Source: Rhodoferax sp. TS-BS-61-7
Lineage (GTDB): Bacteria; Pseudomonadota; Gammaproteobacteria; Burkholderiales; Burkholderiaceae_C
Direction: 5' to 3'
NCBI RefSeq assembly: GCF_002943465.1
Contig: NZ_PTQY01000001.1
Coordinates: 930,001 to 994,000, forward strand
Length of the DNA: 64,000 bases
The notes beneath the pieces are model-generated. The model was not told where the DNA came from. It did not search any database and saw nothing but the letters and a program-made list of their open reading frames with translations. Made by a program: the position numbers and the translations under genes. Positions within the stretch are counted from its first letter, which is position 1, and each line of letters starts with the position of its first letter. Below, one piece after another: positions 16,457-25,517 of the stretch.

Positions 16457-17725
16457 ATGGCGAGGCAGTTGCACAAGCTCAGCGCGCTTCAAGTCAACAA
16501 GCTTAACAAGCCTGGTTTGTACGGTGACGGCGGCGGCTTAACCCTTCAAATCACCCCCAGTGGATCCAAGAGCTGGCTGTTTCGGTACATGCTAGCCGGC
16601 AAGGCGCACGGCATGGGTCTGGGGCCAACGCACACTATTTCTCTGGCCGAGGCACGACAGAAAGCCTTGGAAGCCCGCAAACTTTTGCTTGATGGCCTCA
16701 ACCCCTTGGAAGTTAAGAAGGAAGCACGTCAGGCTCAGGCCTTAGAGCGGGCAAAACGCATGACCTTCGACCAGTGTGCAAAAGCCTACATCGATGCTCA
16801 CAAAGCGGGTTGGAAGAACGAAAAACACATTCAACAGTGGACCAACACTATCGAGGCTTACGCGAGCCCATTTTTTGGACACCTCCCTGTAGCTGATGTG
16901 GACACTGCCTTGGTCGTGAAGAGCCTTTCCGTGATCTGGCAAACCCGCCCAGAAACAGCGAGCCGACTGCGCGGCCGTATTGAGTCTGTTTTGGGATGGG
17001 CTACTACCAGCGGGTACCGTGTCGGCGAGAATCCAGCCCGCTGGAAAATGCATCTCGAAAATCTTTTGGCCAATGTCAGCAAGACCGCAAGAATTCAGAA
17101 CCACCCTTCCCTGCCATGGCAGAAGATCTCTGACTTCATGTCAGCCCTGCACCAACGGGAAGGATCAGCTGCCCGCGCTATGGAGTTCGCCATATTGACT
17201 GCTTGTCGATCAGGAGAAGTGCGCGGCGCCCAATGGTCAGAGATTGACTTCACCGAGAAGGTTTGGACCATCCCTGCCGAACGCATGAAAGCTGGACGTG
17301 AGCATCAAGTGCCACTGTCAGATGCAACATTATCGATTCTTGCGACCATGAAGGCTGATTCAGTCTCTGATGTCCGGCGAGGAACAAGCCCGAACCCCAG
17401 CCCCTATGTGTTTCCTGGCAGCAAAGGACAAATCCTGTCCGATATGTCCCTTACGGCCGTTGTTCGAAGAATGAACGCTGAGGAAGAAAAGCCCATATGG
17501 GTAGACCCCACTGGCAAGGGCATCACAGTGCACGGCTTTAGGGCCACATTCCGCATGTGGACCGCGGAAACAACCTCTTACCCAAGAGAGGTGGCCGAAC
17601 ACGCCCTGGCTCACCAGTTGCCCGATGCCGTTGAGCGGGCCTATCAGAGGGGAACACAGTTTGAAAAACGAAAGTCATTGATGGCAGAGTGGGCAGTTCA
17701 GTGCACGTCAAGCAAGCACCCTTAA
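16457..17725 (+). CDS. int: P4-family tyrosine site-specific integrase
   Basis: 422 residues with the N-terminal DUF4102-type arm-binding domain (LSALQVNKLNKPGLYGDGGGLTL...GLGPTHTISLAEARQKA), a core-binding SAM-like region (about 95-180) and the catalytic domain. The catalytic residues are visible: Arg in TACRSGEVRG (near 250), H-x-x-R in HGFRATF (near 360) and the nucleophile Tyr in VERAYQRGTQFEKR (near 395). Integrases of this family usually insert elements at the 3' ends of tRNA or tmRNA genes and sit at one end of the element, as here. RBS is weak (GGGGGAT 10 bases upstream). Confidence 0.95.
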   Translation: MARQLHKLSALQVNKLNKPGLYGDGGGLTLQITPSGSKSWLFRYMLAGKAHGMGLGPTHTISLAEARQKALEARKLLLDGLNPLEVKKEARQAQALERAKRMTFDQCAKAYIDAHKAGWKNEKHIQQWTNTIEAYASPFFGHLPVADVDTALVVKSLSVIWQTRPETASRLRGRIESVLGWATTSGYRVGENPARWKMHLENLLANVSKTARIQNHPSLPWQKISDFMSALHQREGSAARAMEFAILTACRSGEVRGAQWSEIDFTEKVWTIPAERMKAGREHQVPLSDATLSILATMKADSVSDVRRGTSPNPSPYVFPGSKGQILSDMSLTAVVRRMNAEEEKPIWVDPTGKGITVHGFRATFRMWTAETTSYPREVAEHALAHQLPDAVERAYQRGTQFEKRKSLMAEWAVQCTSSKHP

Positions 17726-18071
17726 GCAATAAGAGAAATTAGTCCTTAGCCAAATCAGCTAATCCGTACTTTGGCCCACTTACGGATCTGACAGTTACTT
17801 TAGTTGTTGAGCCACCGAAGAGCAAAGCCCCTAATCAACGAAGAACAGACAAGTGCAAGAATCAAAGATTCTTGAAAGCCGGATGACCACAGTCAGGCGA
17901 AAAAAGGCCCAAGTTAACAAGCTCATCAAACTCTCACATAAAGCATGAGACTGCTAACACCTTTTGAACTTTACCCCAGTGTCAACAAAGCTATTACGCC
18001 TCTGAAACAGAAACCTAGTACTTAAGCGGATCACAAAAAAACTTGTTTTCTGTCCATAGGTATAAAAATTT
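17726..18071. other. 346-bp intergenic stretch, nothing recognised
   Basis: AT-rich spacer between the integrase gene and the next gene. I find no open reading frame of note, no terminator-like hairpin and no tRNA on either strand. Confidence 0.4.
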
Positions 18072-18917
18072 ATGTCGAACCATCACATATATCTACCAGA
18101 CCAATCCCACTACCGACTTGAAGAGATAGCCAAATCCATAGAGGGATTCCCGCCGCAAGTCGGGATAAAAAAGGGGATTGACTGCGTAGGTCGGAAATAT
18201 TTACCCAAGAACTTCTGGCTGAAAAAGCCCGACTCCAGTTACAGACTGAAGGGATTAGTAGGAAGTGTTCCATTAACTGATGCGGACAGAATTGAGTTAA
18301 GTCGCTTGCTACCTCAATTGCCCGAGATCACTGACAACATGTCTGATACAGAAATCGATAAATTTTTTGATGAATATTACAAGAGTGAAAATAGACCTAA
18401 TTGGGAACCAGACATCAAAACACCGTCAGACCGATATAAAGCGCAACGTGATTATGACGAGCGAATAACTAAGCACTGCGAGAATTTCATCTTAAAAGTT
18501 CATTCGGGGCACTTTCATCTATTTGACTCCGACCTTAATGCACTTCGGGGTGCGAGCCTCCATCCATATTTTGCACAAAAAAATGCTCTGGTCTCTCGTG
18601 AGGATGCCAGCAAATACTTAAAGCAGTTGGAACTGGACTTCATAATTTCTAATTCAAAAAAATCAAGGGGAAAAAGTGAAAGGTATTGGACGACTGAAAA
18701 TGTCAATGAAATGCGTGAATACAGGAAGAACTCCACAGCGAAAGAAACGGCAGCTTACTTTGGTGTCTCTGTCACTAGAATGAATCAGGTATTTAAAGAT
18801 AACCCACGACCCGAGGAATTCAATCACGACGCTCCGATACAAAATAAAAATAAAAAACCTACAACGAACATCATCACGAGTCCTTTTGAGATTTGGAATA
18901 AGCAAACGAACAAGTGA
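18072..18917 (+). CDS. Hypothetical protein with C-terminal HTH-like segment (satellite cargo)
   Basis: 281 residues, AT-rich codon use unlike the core genes, hydrophilic, no signal or membrane segments. The first half (YLPDQSHYRLEEIAKSIEGFPPQVGIKKGIDC) is not something I recognise. Residues about 215-245 read 'NVNEMREYRKNSTAKETAAYFGVSVTRMNQVF', a plausible helix-turn-helix of the resolvase/recombinase or sigma4 type, so DNA binding is likely. It lies directly after the integrase, a common place for satellite accessory or anti-phage genes. Function unassigned. Confidence 0.6.
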   Translation: MSNHHIYLPDQSHYRLEEIAKSIEGFPPQVGIKKGIDCVGRKYLPKNFWLKKPDSSYRLKGLVGSVPLTDADRIELSRLLPQLPEITDNMSDTEIDKFFDEYYKSENRPNWEPDIKTPSDRYKAQRDYDERITKHCENFILKVHSGHFHLFDSDLNALRGASLHPYFAQKNALVSREDASKYLKQLELDFIISNSKKSRGKSERYWTTENVNEMREYRKNSTAKETAAYFGVSVTRMNQVFKDNPRPEEFNHDAPIQNKNKKPTTNIITSPFEIWNKQTNK

Positions 18918-19362
18918 GACATATCACCGGTTGTTTATTCACTAGCCCTAGTAAGGCTTTAGATAAGATCTGGAAAGACTTGCCCCGACGTCGTTCAGAG
19001 AAGCTATCAACAAACTTTCGGTCCACCGGGAAATGTCCGCCCTCCTACCCTAAGCCGGCAATCTGACTTGTAACGCTCTAGTGTTCAAAAAGGCTCTTCG
19101 AGGTCTTGCCGCCTAGCTACCGAAGCACTGCAGCGCAATAAGGGGCAAGATAAACCCCAACCCATCAAGCGTTCCATTGACCAGACCCCAATCTAGGCAC
19201 CAGCGTAGACAGTGACAAGGGGTTGTCACCACTTAGCTGAAATGCCCACGGCACAAGGCTCCCCGGGTCACGTTTGACGGCAACCCCGTTGCCGCTTCAA
19301 GAATTCGCTCCATCGAAACAACGCCTCGCATCACACATGCATCAGGCAAGCAATGGAGAAAA
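18918..19362. other. 445-bp intergenic stretch upstream of the AlpA-like gene
   Basis: No convincing ORF. A perfect 7-bp inverted repeat CGGCAAC-ccc-GTTGCCG at 19278-19294 sits about 70 bases before the AlpA-like start and could be an operator or attenuator. The rest shows nothing I recognise. Confidence 0.35.
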
Positions 19363-19698
19363 ATGCGAAATTCAAATCCTCATCCGGTGACTACTCAACA
19401 TGCGGCGGGCTGCCCAGCCGGTAACCAACTGGTTGCCGCTATGTCGGACGGCATCAAACCCAAGATCAACCTCCTTTCACTTAACGCCGTCTTGGTGCGC
19501 ACCGCATCTTCCCGCACCTCGACGTACGCACGCATGGACTCTACAAGCAAGTACTACGACCCGTCCTTCCCTAAACAGGTGCGCATCTCTGCAAATCGAG
19601 TGGCCTGGATCGAGTCGGAAATCGAAGCTTGGTTGGAGTCACGAATTAACTCAAGTAGATCAACTCCCGCCTTTGACCTCAATCGTTCAAAAAACTAA
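19363..19698 (+). CDS. AlpA-family excisionase/transcriptional regulator
   Basis: 111 residues; the ATG at 19363 is preceded by GGAG at the right distance, better than the in-frame ATG at 19441. Residues about 45-100 match the AlpA winged-HTH layout: 'NAVLVRTASSRTSTYARMDSTSKYYDPSFPKQVRISANRVAWIESEIEAWLESRI', the last block being the family's most conserved part. AlpA proteins of P4-like elements activate or direct integrase expression and assist excision. The N-terminal 35 residues are not part of the domain. Confidence 0.75.
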   Translation: MRNSNPHPVTTQHAAGCPAGNQLVAAMSDGIKPKINLLSLNAVLVRTASSRTSTYARMDSTSKYYDPSFPKQVRISANRVAWIESEIEAWLESRINSSRSTPAFDLNRSKN

Positions 19699-19925
19699 AC
19701 CTCCAGAAATTTAACTATTTATTAGATCCCTTCACCCATAATTTCATATCACATATTTTATTACTCACAGCATTTAAACCTATCTCCTTCTGATTCAAAC
19801 ACGAAGGTGGGATTAACACATCTTAGAAAAACAGAGGTACAAGAACTTCAAATTCAATAATCGAAGCTACTGGCATTTATTCATCAGAATTAAGTCGACT
19901 ACGACTTATTTTTCAAAAATTAATT

Positions 19926-21377
19926 ATGGTTCTAAAAAATAAACGGCCATTTCCAACATCCAACTTTCCTGACCCACTTCGCGACGTGCTGTTTGAGGTG
20001 CAGCTTTCATTTAAGTGTCCAATCGAATTGGTAGTCTCATCTGTTTTGGCAGCGATATCCCATGCTAGCCAACATGCCATCAACGTTAAACGCGGGGGCT
20101 TGGTATCGCCCGTCAGTCTCTATCTATCATTGATCGCTGAGTCTGGCGAACGCAAAACGGCAGTTGACGGAGCAGTCATGCAAGCCAATCGCCAACATCA
20201 GAAACGCCTTGGGGAGGCGACTGCCAACAAAGGGGTGAGTTACGAGGCGTCTCTTGCAATCTGGAAAGCTCAATATAGGGGAATTCATGCACGTATCAAC
20301 TCGGCAATCCGCGAAGGAACGGACGCAAACTGCTATCAAGAGGAGCTCATAGTCCATCTTGGAAAAAAGCCAGTTGAGTGGAGCCCACCTCGCATCATTT
20401 ATGTGGACACCAACATGGAGGCAATGTTGGAGGGGCTTCATCAACGTTGGGCATCCGCACTATTGATTTCTGCGGAAGGTGCCACTGTATTCGGTGGTCA
20501 TGCCATGCGAGGCATGGACAAGCTGAATGTGCTTTGGGACGGAGGAGACCTTTTCAAGGACCGCCTGGGTGTGAGTTTCGCAATCCATAACGCTCGCCTT
20601 ACCTCATCCATCATGATCCAAGAAAAGCCATTCCTAGGCTTCATGGAAAAAAGGGGGGGAATCGCGCGCGGCATCGGGTATTTGGCACGGAAACTTGTCG
20701 CATACCCTCCAAGCACTCAAGGCACTCGATTCATTTACGGCTCAAATACCTCTCCTATGCCGCATCTGGCATTGTTTCACGAGCGCATTTCAGAAATGCT
20801 GAGCACTGACAACGGTAAAAATCAGTTTAAAGAAGTTGAGATGTCACCAGAGGCCTATGCCTGTTGGATGGATTTTTACAATAGAACAGAAGTAGAGTTG
20901 CTCGATGGCCGATACCTCGCTGACGTACGAGACTTTGGCTCCAAAATCGCAGAAAACGCCGCACGCATCGCGGCCTTGTTCCACCACTATCTTGGTCGGG
21001 ACCATTACATTCAGGTCGACTGCGTAAAAAACGCATGTGCCATAGCCCACTGGTACGCTTGCGAGTTCAAAGACTTGTTTGGTCAGAGTCAGATCCCCCA
21101 AGAGCAGATCGACGCCCAAATGTTGGAAGACTGGCTGTGGACGTTATTCCGCAAACATAACAACGTATTTCCGCTTCCCAAGCAGCGGATTCGTACCTAC
21201 GGGCCTAACCAACTCCGGAATGCCGAGCGACTCAATGGAGCGCTTTGGACCCTTGCAAGCGCAGGAAAAGTCGTAATCGGAAAGCAGGGAAAAACCGATG
21301 TGATTTTACCCGTCATCAGTTATTTTTGCAGCCTGCAGCTACAACAACAACCGATCCCCCCTCTTCCCTTCTGCTAA
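19926..21377 (+). CDS. DUF3987 (YfjI-family) protein of P4-like elements
   Basis: 483 residues. The N-terminal 'FPDPLRDVLFEVQLSFKCPIELVVSSVLAAISHASQHAINVKRGGLVSPVSLYLSLIAESGERKTAVDG' is the conserved opening of YfjI/DUF3987 proteins; 'SGERKT' resembles a Walker A-like loop (SGxxKT). These proteins occur in CP4-57-like prophages and satellites, are regarded as primase/helicase-associated replication factors, and carry a RecA-like core. Here it follows the AlpA-like regulator and precedes the Gp2-like protein, the standard order alpA-yfjI-yfjJ. Confidence 0.8.
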   Translation: MVLKNKRPFPTSNFPDPLRDVLFEVQLSFKCPIELVVSSVLAAISHASQHAINVKRGGLVSPVSLYLSLIAESGERKTAVDGAVMQANRQHQKRLGEATANKGVSYEASLAIWKAQYRGIHARINSAIREGTDANCYQEELIVHLGKKPVEWSPPRIIYVDTNMEAMLEGLHQRWASALLISAEGATVFGGHAMRGMDKLNVLWDGGDLFKDRLGVSFAIHNARLTSSIMIQEKPFLGFMEKRGGIARGIGYLARKLVAYPPSTQGTRFIYGSNTSPMPHLALFHERISEMLSTDNGKNQFKEVEMSPEAYACWMDFYNRTEVELLDGRYLADVRDFGSKIAENAARIAALFHHYLGRDHYIQVDCVKNACAIAHWYACEFKDLFGQSQIPQEQIDAQMLEDWLWTLFRKHNNVFPLPKQRIRTYGPNQLRNAERLNGALWTLASAGKVVIGKQGKTDVILPVISYFCSLQLQQQPIPPLPFC

Positions 21378-22191
21378 GCCATTCCGGCATTTGATATGTT
21401 GTAACCGCCCTATTTCGACGCGATTTTGATTACCTCACGTTGCCAACTTGCTGTTTCTGCTGCTAACAGCAGAAACAGCAGGCTTTGAATCCGTCCCAGC
21501 AGTATTGATGCCGACTTGTGCAGATATCCCAAAACTTAGGGCACTAAGAACTGCACTGCAAATGGGCGCGAGTGAGGCACCTTAACTTCGTCACGAAAAC
21601 GATAGCACAACCGTGCACAGGAAACTGTTTACGGATATATCGCGACTGCCGGGTTGATCTTTCCACTCTATCGACTTGAACAAAGAGGTGAAGACTCCAA
21701 AAGGACTACCCGCACCGAGGGTAAATGAACGGGTCAAAGCAAGCATCTTTTTAGTACGTACAGCTCTGATTTAAATCGGCATGTTTATGCCAGCATTTCA
21801 AGTTTTTTTGAGAAATTAAGTGATTTGTATCATCATAAAAACTGATCACCATCATATTCAGATCAAATTAAAGGAAGGCCAATGTGCTCTCTATAAATAT
21901 TTCTCCAGAGTTAGTGATTTACCAATACCTACTATTTCTAGGTGCACCACCCATCTAAATTCAATCATTATCGATACGTGCGTTCTCGGTATTAGGAATC
22001 TATATATAAGCAACCATATTTTATCAAATAGAAGTCTAGAGCTCATTTGCAAATCGCTATAAATAAAAACTTTATCGACAAGCAATATCTTGTGCCTAGT
22101 GACACGTATAACGATATTTTATTTGAGTACCTTTAAAGCAAACAGGAGATAAATAACCTTTTCGCCTTTTCCACCCTTACTAAGGAATACC
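21378..22191. other. 814-bp AT-rich non-coding region between DUF3987 and Gp2-like genes
   Basis: Apart from the perfect hairpin at 21449-21480 I see no supported gene. Short ORFs on both strands around 21820-22085 are low-complexity, AT-driven and lack ribosome-binding sites. Its position before a HUH-type replication protein makes it a candidate for a replication origin or regulatory region of the satellite, which is inference. Confidence 0.4.
21449..21480. repeat. Perfect 14-bp inverted repeat (hairpin)
   Basis: TGCTGTTTCTGCTG, loop ctaa, CAGCAGAAACAGCA: no mismatches. It begins 72 bases after the DUF3987 stop. There is no U-run on either side, so it is not a canonical intrinsic terminator; it may be a processing or replication-related structure. 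Confidence 0.8.
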
Positions 22192-22848
22192 ATGTACACA
22201 AATCCATTCAACCGTAATCAGTCCTTATATATCGAGGACACATTTCAAGGTCTGCCTGTAATGCGAGACAAGGGGGATATGATTGAGCAGTATTTGACCT
22301 CGTTGCACAAAGTTATCTACCAAGCACTGAATGCTTACCGACGTATCTGCGCTATCCGGTTTGATCTTCATTTTCCAGTCAACATGTATGCTGGACCTGA
22401 CGCAATAAGTAATGAGGTCATGTCCCGATTTATAGAATCTATGAAGGCTAAGATTCGACACGACAGAAGTAGAGCTAAGTTGCGTAATCCATATGCTCAT
22501 GACACGGAGGTGCGCTATATCTGGACTCGTGAGCAAGGGCACGATGGACGCGTACATTTTCACGTAGCACTGTTACTCAATCGCGAGGCATATTTCGGGT
22601 TAGGTCATTTCAACTCTGATTTACCGAACATGTACCATCGCATCAAGCAAGCGTGGGCAAGTGCAATCAGGGTGCCGCTGGAGCATTGCCGTGGGATAGT
22701 GCATTTTCCGGATAACGCCGTGTACCACTTCAGTAGAGATACGCCTGCGGACACAGGGGCGTTCTTCCACCGTGCGAGCTATCTATGCAAGGTCAACACC
22801 AAGAGCTTTGGCGATGGCCACCACGGATTTGGGGCTAGTCGTCATTAA
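22192..22848 (+). CDS. Inovirus Gp2 / YagK-YfjJ domain protein (HUH-type replication-initiator-like)
   Basis: 218 residues with AAGGA seven bases before the ATG. Conserved blocks of the inovirus-Gp2/YfjJ family are visible: 'YRRICAIRFDLHFP', 'EVRYIWTREQGHDGRVHFHVALLLNREAYF' and 'HHFSRDT...RASYLCKVNTKSFGDGHHGFGASR'. VHFHV is the His-hydrophobic-His metal motif of rolling-circle (HUH) endonucleases, although a catalytic Tyr is not obvious; candidates are in 'RASYLCKV'. E. coli YfjJ/YagK are prophage satellite proteins of the same type. Confidence 0.82.
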   Translation: MYTNPFNRNQSLYIEDTFQGLPVMRDKGDMIEQYLTSLHKVIYQALNAYRRICAIRFDLHFPVNMYAGPDAISNEVMSRFIESMKAKIRHDRSRAKLRNPYAHDTEVRYIWTREQGHDGRVHFHVALLLNREAYFGLGHFNSDLPNMYHRIKQAWASAIRVPLEHCRGIVHFPDNAVYHFSRDTPADTGAFFHRASYLCKVNTKSFGDGHHGFGASRH

Positions 22849-22880
22849 CTATTTGAATGATTTACTATGAGCTGATCTGC

Positions 22881-22894
22881 GTGGCTGCAGCCAC
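22881..22894. repeat. 14-bp perfect palindrome between convergent genes
   Basis: GTGGCTGCAGCCAC lies in the 139-bp gap between the Gp2-like gene and umuC. Palindromic, without a poly-T flank. It marks the likely junction between the satellite and the SOS cassette, but its role is unknown. Confidence 0.4.
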
Positions 22895-22987
22895 AAATGG
22901 CTCAAGCTGGTCACTGAGGGCCAGCGATTCTAGGAGACGGCTTATCTCCAAATGCCATATTAATAGCAGCTTTCAATCTGTCCTTAT

Positions 22988-24286
22988 TCACGCCTTCGCT
23001 ACCGGTAAGTCTTCCCAACTGGTGGTGTAGCGCGGCGTCCTGCGTTCCTGCTTCATCGACCAGACGCGCTTATTGCCCTCCACCCCAGCGCTGGCCATGT
23101 GCAAAGTACCTTTGCCATAGCGTTGGTTGAGTCCGTCCAGGGCTGTCATCAAGGTGCTGCGGTCTTTCTGGCTACCCCCCTCCAGGTCCAGCTCGCACTG
23201 TTGCTGCCCTTCGTGCTGGAGATCCAGGAGCATTACGCCTGCCTTGGCGTACTTGAAGCCAGGTTGGAAGATGCGTTGCAGGCCGTCCAATGCGGCTTTG
23301 GCAATGCAGGCAGTGTCAGCGCTGGGGCGTCGCAGGGGTGTAGTGATGGATCGGCTGTATTGGGGATCGGGTCGGAAGGGACTGGTGCGGATGTAGACCA
23401 GCACCTGGTTGGCGAGTCCGCTTTGTTTGCGTAGTTTTTCAGCAGCGCGGGAGGCGAACTCGGTGACGGCTTCTGCCAGTTGGTGCAGCTCCAGGACCGG
23501 TCGTCCAAAGGACCGGGTGGTGGCGATCTCTTTCTTGGGTGCTGGGTTGTGCTCCAGGTCAATGCAAGACGTGCCCTGCAGCTCTCGGACAGTACGTTCC
23601 AAGACTACAGACCAATGGCTGCGAATGGTGGCAGGGTCGAGTCGGATCAGGTCTTTGACGGTCTGGATACCGCCGGCTTGCAGCTGTTTGCTGATCTGGC
23701 GCCCCACGCCCCACACCTCTTGAACCGCTGTGGCTGCAAATATGGTGTCTCGCTCTTCAGGTGACATGGCTGCGAGGTTGCAGACCTGGGCCAGATGGCT
23801 GGGATAGCTTCCGGGTTTGCGCTCTGCAGTTTTACCGATGTGGTTGGCTAGTTTGGCCAAGGTCTTGGTACTGCCTATGCCTACACAGCAAGGAATACCT
23901 ACCCATTGCAGGATGCGGGACCGGACCTTGTGGGCTCTCTCCACCAGGTCCCCCCGGATCCCGCTGAGCTCCACAAAGGACTCATCGATGGAATAGATCT
24001 CCTGGGCATGACCCAGGCCTGCTGCCAAGCTCATCATGCGGTCGGACATATCTCCATAGAGCTCAAAGTTGGCCGACAGAGCAACCAGACCGTGCTGCTC
24101 TGCCAGGTGTTTGATCTGGAACCAGGGTGCTCCCATGGCAATACCCAGTGCCTTGGCCTCGTTGGAGCGGGCAATGGCACAGCCATCGTTGTTGGACAGA
24201 ATCACCACCGGAATACCCTCCAGGCTGGGACGAAACACCCGTTCACAACTCACATAGAAGTTGTTTCCATCGACCAAGGCGTACAT
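22988..24286 (-). CDS. umuC: DNA polymerase V catalytic subunit UmuC (Y-family)
   Basis: 432 residues. The Y-family palm is clear: '[20 protein letters not shown]' at the N-terminus (first metal Asp), '[23 protein letters not shown]', '[12 protein letters not shown]' (catalytic Asp-Glu), and the little-finger/IMPACT region ends '[16 protein letters not shown]'-like. It performs error-prone lesion bypass with UmuD'2 during SOS. It is the last gene of a three-gene operon; its ATG is 7 bases after the DUF1810 stop. Plasmid- and ICE-borne umuDC copies of this kind are common. Confidence 0.96.
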   Translation of the reverse strand: MYALVDGNNFYVSCERVFRPSLEGIPVVILSNNDGCAIARSNEAKALGIAMGAPWFQIKHLAEQHGLVALSANFELYGDMSDRMMSLAAGLGHAQEIYSIDESFVELSGIRGDLVERAHKVRSRILQWVGIPCCVGIGSTKTLAKLANHIGKTAERKPGSYPSHLAQVCNLAAMSPEERDTIFAATAVQEVWGVGRQISKQLQAGGIQTVKDLIRLDPATIRSHWSVVLERTVRELQGTSCIDLEHNPAPKKEIATTRSFGRPVLELHQLAEAVTEFASRAAEKLRKQSGLANQVLVYIRTSPFRPDPQYSRSITTPLRRPSADTACIAKAALDGLQRIFQPGFKYAKAGVMLLDLQHEGQQQCELDLEGGSQKDRSTLMTALDGLNQRYGKGTLHMASAGVEGNKRVWSMKQERRTPRYTTSWEDLPVAKA

Positions 24287-24293
24287 GGCAGTC

Positions 24294-24716
24294 TCATCCC
24301 GGCATGCGGTTGACCAGTTGGATGGTCATGTCGTCGGCATCTCCCTTGAAGAACACCTTCAAGGCCTCAGCAAATAGGGGTTCTTGTGGAGCTGCTAGCT
24401 GGAACAGGGTCATGCAGGACCGGAACTTGAGGTTGTCCGGGTGGTGCAGGATCTCTAGGGCAGACTTGTCATGGTGCTGCAGGACCAAGGCTGTGCACTC
24501 TTTGAGGCGGGCACCCAGAACGGGATGGCTGAAGTACATCCTGGCATCGGCCAAGTCGTTCAGACCATAGAACAAGGCGGTAGAGCTGCGACCCAGTGCT
24601 TTGAGCTGAGGGAAGATGAACCACATCCAGTGGGTTTTTTTGTCCCCCGCTCGCAGCTCTTCCAGGACGTGGGCATACAGGGGTTCTTGGGCGGCTAAAA
24701 AGCGGTCGTGTTGCAT
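24294..24716 (-). CDS. DUF1810 domain protein embedded in the umu operon
   Basis: 140 residues from the ATG at 24716 ([17 protein letters not shown]). The family signature '[45 protein letters not shown]' is complete, as is '[39 protein letters not shown]'. DUF1810 proteins (YfiT-like calpastatin-named family) have no established biochemical role. Here the gene sits between umuD and umuC with 37-base and 7-base gaps, so it should be SOS-induced with them. Confidence 0.9.
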   Translation of the reverse strand: MQHDRFLAAQEPLYAHVLEELRAGDKKTHWMWFIFPQLKALGRSSTALFYGLNDLADARMYFSHPVLGARLKECTALVLQHHDKSALEILHHPDNLKFRSCMTLFQLAAPQEPLFAEALKVFFKGDADDMTIQLVNRMPG

Positions 24717-24753
24717 GTGACTTCTTTCTTTGTGTGGGTTGCACGCCCCAGCC

Positions 24754-25194
24754 CTAGGCGGGAAGGACTTTGATGACGCTGGTGACCACGCCCCAGATTT
24801 GCAAGATTTGCTCCTCTTTGAGAACAATGTCGGGGTAGGTCGGGTTGCCGGCTACCAGCTTGGTGCGGCCAGCCTTTTTGAAGAGCTTTTTAACGGTGAA
24901 CTCGCCATCGATCGATGCCACCACAATCTGGCCATGGCGCGGGCGTTTGGATTTGTTCACCACCAGAATGTCCTGGTCACTGATGCCCAAGTTCACCATG
25001 GAGACTCCACTGGCCCGCATGAAGAAGGTAGCCTGGGGATTGGGAACCAGCAAGGCAGACAGATCCAGGCGCTCGGCGCCCAGGTCTTCTGCAGGCGATG
25101 GAAAGCCAGCAGTGACCTTGTTCACCATGAACCGCACCAGCAACGAACTGACCGTTGCAGGGAGTGGGGTCAAGGACTGCCAGTTACTGTACAT
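24754..25194 (-). CDS. umuD: DNA polymerase V subunit UmuD (self-cleaving LexA-like)
   Basis: 146 residues. The cleavage site is Ala29-Gly30 in TAGFPSPAED, the nucleophile Ser65 in 'ASGVSM' and the general base Lys102 in 'GEFTVKKL', each five positions later than in E. coli UmuD. RecA-stimulated self-cleavage gives UmuD', which activates UmuC. The ATG at 25194 has no ribosome-binding site because a LexA box covers it; the alternatives are an internal ATG at 25128, which would remove most of the pre-cleavage arm, or leaderless translation. Heads the umuD-DUF1810-umuC operon. Confidence 0.92.
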   Translation of the reverse strand: MYSNWQSLTPLPATVSSLLVRFMVNKVTAGFPSPAEDLGAERLDLSALLVPNPQATFFMRASGVSMVNLGISDQDILVVNKSKRPRHGQIVVASIDGEFTVKKLFKKAGRTKLVAGNPTYPDIVLKEEQILQIWGVVTSVIKVLPA

Positions 25195-25206
25195 AAATAC
25201 AGTATA
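25187..25206 (-). promoter_or_regulatory. LexA box and -10 element of the umu operon
   Basis: CTGTACATAAATACAG (25187-25202) is a perfect CTGT-N8-ACAG SOS box. Reading leftward, TATACT (25206 to 25201) overlaps it as a good -10 element; the -35 region (TTAGGT or TAGGTA near 25224-25230) is weak. A start point about 7 bases after this -10 would fall at about 25194, the first base of the umuD ATG. Confidence 0.88.
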
Positions 25207-25283
25207 TTCAAATCCCTGCTGAATACCTAATGACGGGGCATTCGCGCCAAGATAGAAGCAAGCCGAGAAACGCCCACAACACC

Positions 25284-25517
25284 ATGCCCACCTGGAAACA
25301 CGCCCTCCTCGCCTTGCTGGCTTCCACTTGCCTATGGGCGCACGCTGAAATCATCATCGGCAAAGTCGTCGGCGTCACAGATGGGGACACCGTCACCGTG
25401 TTGGATGATGCGAAACGGCAGCACAAGATTCGCCTCAGCGGTATTGGTGCACCGGAAAAGAGTCAGGCGTTTGGCCATCCAGGCCCGCATGTTTTGAATG
25501 GCAATATCACTCCGTAA
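25284..25517 (+). pseudogene. Thermonuclease (SNase-like) family protein, truncated
   Basis: 77 residues from the ATG at 25284: a signal peptide (MPTWKHALLALLASTCLWAHA) then 'GKVVGVTDGDTVTVLDDAKRQHKIRLSGIGAPEKSQAFG', the first third of a staphylococcal-nuclease fold with the DGDT metal loop and the first catalytic-type Arg region. After residue about 64 the family pattern stops and an unrelated tail (HPGPHVLNGNITP) ends at a stop; the second catalytic block (ERxGRxxA) is missing. Intact relatives are about 150 residues. It is divergent from umuD, and the break probably marks the left boundary of inserted metal cargo. Confidence 0.75.

Noticed and set aside
21820..22085. Overlapping short ORFs (64-80 residues) on both strands
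   Set aside because: AT-rich, no ribosome-binding sites, no domain, opposite frames equally open by composition.
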